Translations under genes and position numbers: made by a program
Shown here: positions 60,178 to 64,000 of the stretch, piece by piece
Layout of the letters: each line of letters starts with the position of its first letter
Numbering within the stretch: position 1 is the first letter of the stretch
Notes under the pieces: model-generated
Database searches by the model: none
Seen by the model: only the letters and a program-made list of their open reading frames with translations
Told to the model about the DNA's origin: nothing
From: GCA-003244245 sp050699575
GTDB lineage: Bacteria; Actinomycetota; Actinomycetes; Mycobacteriales; Pseudonocardiaceae
Length of the DNA: 64,000 nucleotides
Reading direction: 5' to 3'
Assembly: GCA_050699575.1 (NCBI GenBank)
Contig: JBOHFG010000246.1
Location: forward strand, 3,154 to 67,153

Positions 60178-62996
60178 CCACCGACATCGATCCGTTCGGC
60201 ACTGCCGCGCTGCGGGACGGGGTGCTGGCCGCGTGGCGGGGCTCCCCGACGCGGTTCCGGGAGGACGCCAACGCCGAGTCCGACCTCGCCCTGCTCGGGT
60301 ACGCAGACCGGTTGCTCGTCGAGCTGGCGCAGAACGCTGCGGACGCCGCGCAACGCGCGGCTGTGCCGGGATGCCTGCATGTCACCGTGGAGGGTGGCGA
60401 GCTGCGCGCCGCGAACACCGGTGCGCCGTTGGACTCCGCCGGGGTGGCTGCGCTGGCGGCACTGCGCGCCTCGGCCAAGCGGGCGGGTGACAGTGTTGGC
60501 CGATTCGGGGTCGGCTTCGCGGCGGTACTGGGGGTCACCGATGCCCCGCGGGTGGTCTCCCGTTCCGGCGGGGTGGAGTTCTCCGCGCAGCGCACCGCCC
60601 ACGCGGTGGCCGGTGACCCGGCGCTGCGCGCCGAGCTGAGCCGGCGTGGTGACCGTCCCCCGGTGCTGCGGATGGTGTGGCCTGCTGACGGTGCACCGCC
60701 ACCGGGGTTCGACACCGAGGTCCGGTTGCCGTTGCGCGCCGGGATCGACCCGGCAGTGCTGCTCGCGGCCTTCGCGGACGAGGCCGGTGACCTGCTGCTG
60801 GCGCTGCCGTGGCTGCACCGCATCGACATCGGTGATCGGGTGGTGTGCCGCGAGGGTGTGGACCCGGTGTTGGTGCACGATGGCCCCGAGCTGCGCCGCT
60901 GGCGGGTGGTGCGCCGGTCCGGGCGGTTCCCGGCGGCCGCGCTGGCGGGGCTGGGGCCTGAGGCGCGCCCGGAGTGGAGCCTGTGCTGGGCGCTGCCGAT
61001 CGGCCCCGACGGCGCCCCGTTACCGCTGAGCGGGGAGGTGCTGCACGCGCCCACCCGCACCACGGAGCGGCTCACCCTGCCCGCGCGGCTGATCGCCGCG
61101 GTGCCCGTCGACTCGGCACGGCGCCACGTCCACCCCGGGCCGGCGGTGGACCTGCTGCTCGAGGGTGCCGCGCAGGTCTACCCCGAACTCGCTGCCGCGC
61201 TGGCGCCGGATCAGCGCACAGCACTGGTGCCCAGACCCGGGTTCCCGGCCAGCGAGATCGACGCGGTCCTGCGGGACGCGGTACTCGAGGCGCTGCGGCA
61301 CGCCCGGTGGCTACCCGGCGCCGCCGGCAGGGATCTCGCTCCGGCTGGCGCCCTGGTGCTGGACGTGCCCTTACCCGGGATGGCTGAGCTGCTCGCCGAC
61401 GTCACCACGGGGCTGCTCGACGGTGAGCTCGCCGCGCCGGTGCATACCATTGCGCTTGCCGCGCTAGGGGTGTCCCGGCTGCGTCCGGCGGCCATCGCCG
61501 ATCTGCTGGCCGGGCTGGATCGGCCACCGACGTGGTGGTGGCGCTGCTATTCGGCGCTATTTCCCCTGCTCGACGCGGACCCAGCGGCCCGCGAGGAGCT
61601 CGGTGCGCTGCCGGTCCCGCTGGCCGACGGGCGCACCGTCACCGGCCCGCGCGGGGTGTTGCTGGGTGATGTGGTTGAGGTGGCCGGCGGCGTGCCGACC
61701 GAGCTGCGGCTGGTCCACCCGGATGCCGCGCATCCTCTGCTGGAGCGGCTCGGGGCTCAGCCGGTGGGTCCCGCTGAGCTGCTCGACGCGCTGCGCCCGG
61801 CCGTGGAGCGCAGCGTCGATGACGCCGAAGAGGGCCTGGACGTCACCGGGCTCGCCCGCGCCGTGCTCGCGCTGGCTGGGCGGCTGGCTGACACCCGGCC
61901 GTGGCTGGGTGCGCTGGCGCTGGTTGACGACACCGGGGCGCCGCGACGCGCGGATGAGCTGGTGCTGCCCGGTGGGGCGTTACGGGAGCTGCTCGCCCCG
62001 GATGCGCCACTGGGCGTGCTGGACCCCGCCGTCGCCGCCGAACACCCGGCCGCGGCGCTGCGGGCGGTCGGGGTGCTGGACTCGTTCGCGGTGCTCGATG
62101 ATCCGTACCCGGACGGCCCGGATCATGAACTGGACGACGAGGAACAGTGGTGGGCACAGGTGGGTGACCAGCCTGTGCACCTGCTGGCCGTCCGGGACCT
62201 GGACTTGGTCGACGAACGGTGCTGGCCCGCCGCGCTGCGCCGGATCGCCGCCGATCCCGCTGGTCTCGCCGCACTGCGCCAGGCCGGCGGTTACACCGGC
62301 TGGTGGCTAGCCCGGCATGCCCGGCTCGGCGGGCACCCACCGCCGCACTGGCGGCTCCCCGACGCGGCGGTGTTGGAGGGTCTCTACGACGTGGTGCCGG
62401 TGGGTGATACCGATGCGGCGCTGCTGGCCGCTGCCGGGGTGCGCACCGGGTTGGGTATCACCGGGCCCGCCGACGCCACCGACCTGCTGACCCGGCTGGC
62501 CGACCGGACCCGCACGATCACCCCCGCGGTGGTGCACGCCGCGCATGCCGCGCTGGCCGGCGCCGACCTCGATCCGGCCGACGTGGAGCCCCCTGCTCGG
62601 GTCCGGGCGGTGACCGGTGAGGTGGTCGACGCCGATCGTGCGGTGGTGCTCGACGCGCCGTGGCTGGCCGCGGTGCTCCCGGCCGGGGAACTGGTGTCCG
62701 GTGGCGATCCTGGCGCCTTGGCCGAGCTGTTGGACCTGCCGCTGGCCGCTGAGCAGGTGGCGCCGGAGCTGCTCGACGCCGGCGCGGGACGGACGGTGCG
62801 CTGGGCCGAGCTGGTGGAGGTGGTGGCGGTGTGCGCCGCCGCCGGACTCGCCGTCCCGGACGGCACCCTGTGGTTGCATGAGCAGCTGCGGGTATGTCAT
62901 GGCGGTGCTGATTACGCGGTGCCGTTCTGGATCACCCCGGACGGCACCGTGCACGCCGCCGATCCAGTTCGGGCTGCCTTGCTCCGGCGTGCGTGA
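60174..62996 (+). CDS. Sacsin/Hsp90-like ATPase-domain protein
   Basis: A 940-residue protein with an N-terminal GHKL ATPase domain of the sacsin type: LVELAQNAADAAQ (Glu/Asn of the N box, near residue 50), DSAGVAALAALRASAK, and GRFGVGFAAVLG (glycine-rich lid). The remainder is a long Leu/Ala/Asp-rich region without recognisable domains. The family is widespread in actinobacteria next to DUF3027 and is sometimes annotated as a molecular chaperone; its clients are unknown. Confidence 0.88.
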   Translation: MTTDIDPFGTAALRDGVLAAWRGSPTRFREDANAESDLALLGYADRLLVELAQNAADAAQRAAVPGCLHVTVEGGELRAANTGAPLDSAGVAALAALRASAKRAGDSVGRFGVGFAAVLGVTDAPRVVSRSGGVEFSAQRTAHAVAGDPALRAELSRRGDRPPVLRMVWPADGAPPPGFDTEVRLPLRAGIDPAVLLAAFADEAGDLLLALPWLHRIDIGDRVVCREGVDPVLVHDGPELRRWRVVRRSGRFPAAALAGLGPEARPEWSLCWALPIGPDGAPLPLSGEVLHAPTRTTERLTLPARLIAAVPVDSARRHVHPGPAVDLLLEGAAQVYPELAAALAPDQRTALVPRPGFPASEIDAVLRDAVLEALRHARWLPGAAGRDLAPAGALVLDVPLPGMAELLADVTTGLLDGELAAPVHTIALAALGVSRLRPAAIADLLAGLDRPPTWWWRCYSALFPLLDADPAAREELGALPVPLADGRTVTGPRGVLLGDVVEVAGGVPTELRLVHPDAAHPLLERLGAQPVGPAELLDALRPAVERSVDDAEEGLDVTGLARAVLALAGRLADTRPWLGALALVDDTGAPRRADELVLPGGALRELLAPDAPLGVLDPAVAAEHPAAALRAVGVLDSFAVLDDPYPDGPDHELDDEEQWWAQVGDQPVHLLAVRDLDLVDERCWPAALRRIAADPAGLAALRQAGGYTGWWLARHARLGGHPPPHWRLPDAAVLEGLYDVVPVGDTDAALLAAAGVRTGLGITGPADATDLLTRLADRTRTITPAVVHAAHAALAGADLDPADVEPPARVRAVTGEVVDADRAVVLDAPWLAAVLPAGELVSGGDPGALAELLDLPLAAEQVAPELLDAGAGRTVRWAELVEVVAVCAAAGLAVPDGTLWLHEQLRVCHGGADYAVPFWITPDGTVHAADPVRAALLRRA

Positions 62997-63140
62997 TCGT
63001 GGTGCGGCGGTAGCCGCAGCAGGTGTCCCGAATGCCGATTGGTTACCGCCGTTTGCTGACTGTTTACTCGCGCTTGCGTGGTCGGCCATGTCACAGAAGT
63101 ACTCATTGTGGGTGATCTCAAACGATTGAGAGGGTATGAT

Positions 63141-63440
63141 GTGACTACACACAGTTTCCAATCTGGTGCTGCCTCCGGCACGCCGGCGGATACCGTGCTG
63201 GGTATTCGTTCTGTTGCTGAGCTGGTCGCGCACACTCTGCGTGGTCTGCACCGGTGCAACGACCACTTCGTGCGGATGAACGCCACCCTCGGCGAGGACG
63301 GGTACATCGCCGTCGAGCTCACCCGGGTGTCTATCGGTGGCGAGGACGCCACCGTGCGCGTGTTGTTGCACCCCACCGGGCCGGTGCCCGTCACGCCGCA
63401 CTCGCTCGCCGGGACTGGTCCTGGGCCGAGTGCCGCCTGA
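63141..63440 (+). CDS. Small conserved hypothetical protein
   Basis: I start at the GTG at 63141 behind AGAGGG, giving 99 residues. The middle segment AELVAHTLRGLHRCNDHFVRMN and the strand YIAVELTRVSIGG suggest a small alpha-beta protein; I recognise no family. It stands alone between the sacsin-like gene and the kinase remnant. Confidence 0.55.
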   Translation: MTTHSFQSGAASGTPADTVLGIRSVAELVAHTLRGLHRCNDHFVRMNATLGEDGYIAVELTRVSIGGEDATVRVLLHPTGPVPVTPHSLAGTGPGPSAA

Positions 63441-63626
63441 GCCGGTCCCTGGTCGTGGTGCGCACATGGTGGTAGGTCGGCCGCTCGGTGTCTCTTCCTG
63501 AGCGGCACCAGGGGATGAACCCCAGGTGAACTAGGGACGAAACGCCACCCTATCAGAGGTAGTTTTGATAACTCAAGGTGTGTAGGGGCTAGAAATTAAA
63601 CCCGTTCGAGTTTTTACGATTGGTGC

Positions 63627-64000
63627 GTGACACTCGCAGCTGTGAGCACCATGGTCGGCACGCTGCTGCTCGGGATCCTGATCGGTGGTCGACTCGGTCC
63701 AGTGGGATTTTGTGGCAGATGTGAGTCATGAGTTGAAGACGCCGGTGGGAGCGATGGCGTTGTTGGCGGAGGCGGTGCTGGGTGCGGCTGATGATCCGCA
63801 TGAGGTACGTCGGTTTGGGACGAAGATTGTGAATGAGGCGAACCGGTTGGGCACGTTGGTGACGGAGTTGATTGCGTTGTCGAACTTGGTGGACAACGCG
63901 GTGTCGTACTCGCCTGGGGGGAGTCCGGTGTCGGTGAGTCGGCGGTGGGTGGAGGGTGTGGTGGAGATCGCGGTGACTGATCGTGGTCTGGGGATCGCTC
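63627..64000 (+). pseudogene. Deletion-scarred SenX3-like histidine kinase remnant
   Basis: Three pieces of one kinase are fused. The first (63627-63686) reads TLAAVSTMVGTLLLGILIG, the first membrane helix. A frame change and deletion then lead to DFVADVSHELKTPVGAMALL, the H-box with the phospho-accepting histidine. LVTELIALS is followed directly by NLVDNAVSYSPGG, so roughly 80-100 residues between dimerisation and ATP-binding domains are missing. The frame is open to the window end. A paralogous intact senX3 elsewhere in the genome is likely. Confidence 0.82.

Noticed and set aside
1..64000. tRNA genes, rRNA genes or CRISPR arrays
   Set aside because: I saw no cloverleaf with CCA-type end context, no rRNA signatures and no regularly spaced repeats; the tandem repeats found are coding and have no spacers.

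Overview
The window is high-G+C actinobacterial DNA. GTG starts, ATGA/TAGTG stop-start overlaps, DUF3027 and sacsin-type proteins, a conservon-like sensor block and a gene order resembling the mycobacterial Rv0861c-Rv0883c region point to a Pseudonocardiaceae-like organism. Genus cannot be fixed from the sequence alone. Several genes are decaying (frameshifts, in-frame stops, internal deletions), mostly near a dead insertion sequence and in the 27-30 kb zone.

Layout. 1-10980: the S10/spc ribosomal-protein run from rplW (cut by the window edge) through rplO, then secY-adk-map. The infA-rpmJ-rpsM-rpsK-rpsD-rpoA-rplQ block that often follows map is absent from the window. 10992-11507: a small P-loop kinase directly behind map. 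11472-22738 (minus strand): a compact operon of eleven genes read away from a 39-codon peptide gene. Its enzymes match, class by class, the octosyl-acid/aminohexuronic-acid pathway of polyoxin and nikkomycin: a MurA-like enolpyruvyl transferase, a radical SAM enzyme, two Fe(II)/2-oxoglutarate oxygenases, a HisC-like aminotransferase and a CX5R phosphatase, plus a HAD phosphatase and an exporter. Instead of an NRPS or ATP-grasp ligase, the operon carries the small peptide gene, a DUF6065-like protein and a CHAT (caspase-like) protein. I propose a ribosomally templated peptidyl-nucleoside pathway; this is the most interesting object in the window.

23318-30946: a form-II (AYRGAGR) molybdenum hydroxylase operon coxS-coxL-coxM, with coxG separated from it by about 3.4 kb of broken genes (DNA methyltransferase, probable restriction enzyme, TPR regulator piece, NAD-dependent oxidoreductase). 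30943-43408: an XPB-type helicase, then a conservon-like block (two nitrate/nitrite-type sensor kinases, two roadblock proteins, one DUF742 protein, one GTPase), then the helicase-associated Rv0862c-like protein and a small conserved protein. 43546-45286: an L,D-transpeptidase and a secreted protein, closed by a strong terminator. 45487-50499: molybdenum cofactor and molybdate uptake genes (moaC, a mogA-moaE fusion, moaD, a HTH-TOBE protein, modABC), which fit functionally with the molybdoenzyme upstream.

50548-56390: an accessory zone with a hypothetical protein, a methyltransferase/PhyH oxygenase pair, an ISAzo13-type transposase remnant lying against a wrecked antitoxin/PIN-toxin pair, and a broken acyl-CoA synthetase. 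56573-63440: a conserved actinobacterial block (cold-shock protein, MFS protein, glutamine cyclotransferase lipoprotein, DUF3027 protein, sacsin/Hsp90-like ATPase, small protein). 63627-64000: a deletion-scarred senX3-like histidine kinase remnant running off the edge. I saw no tRNA, rRNA or CRISPR array.
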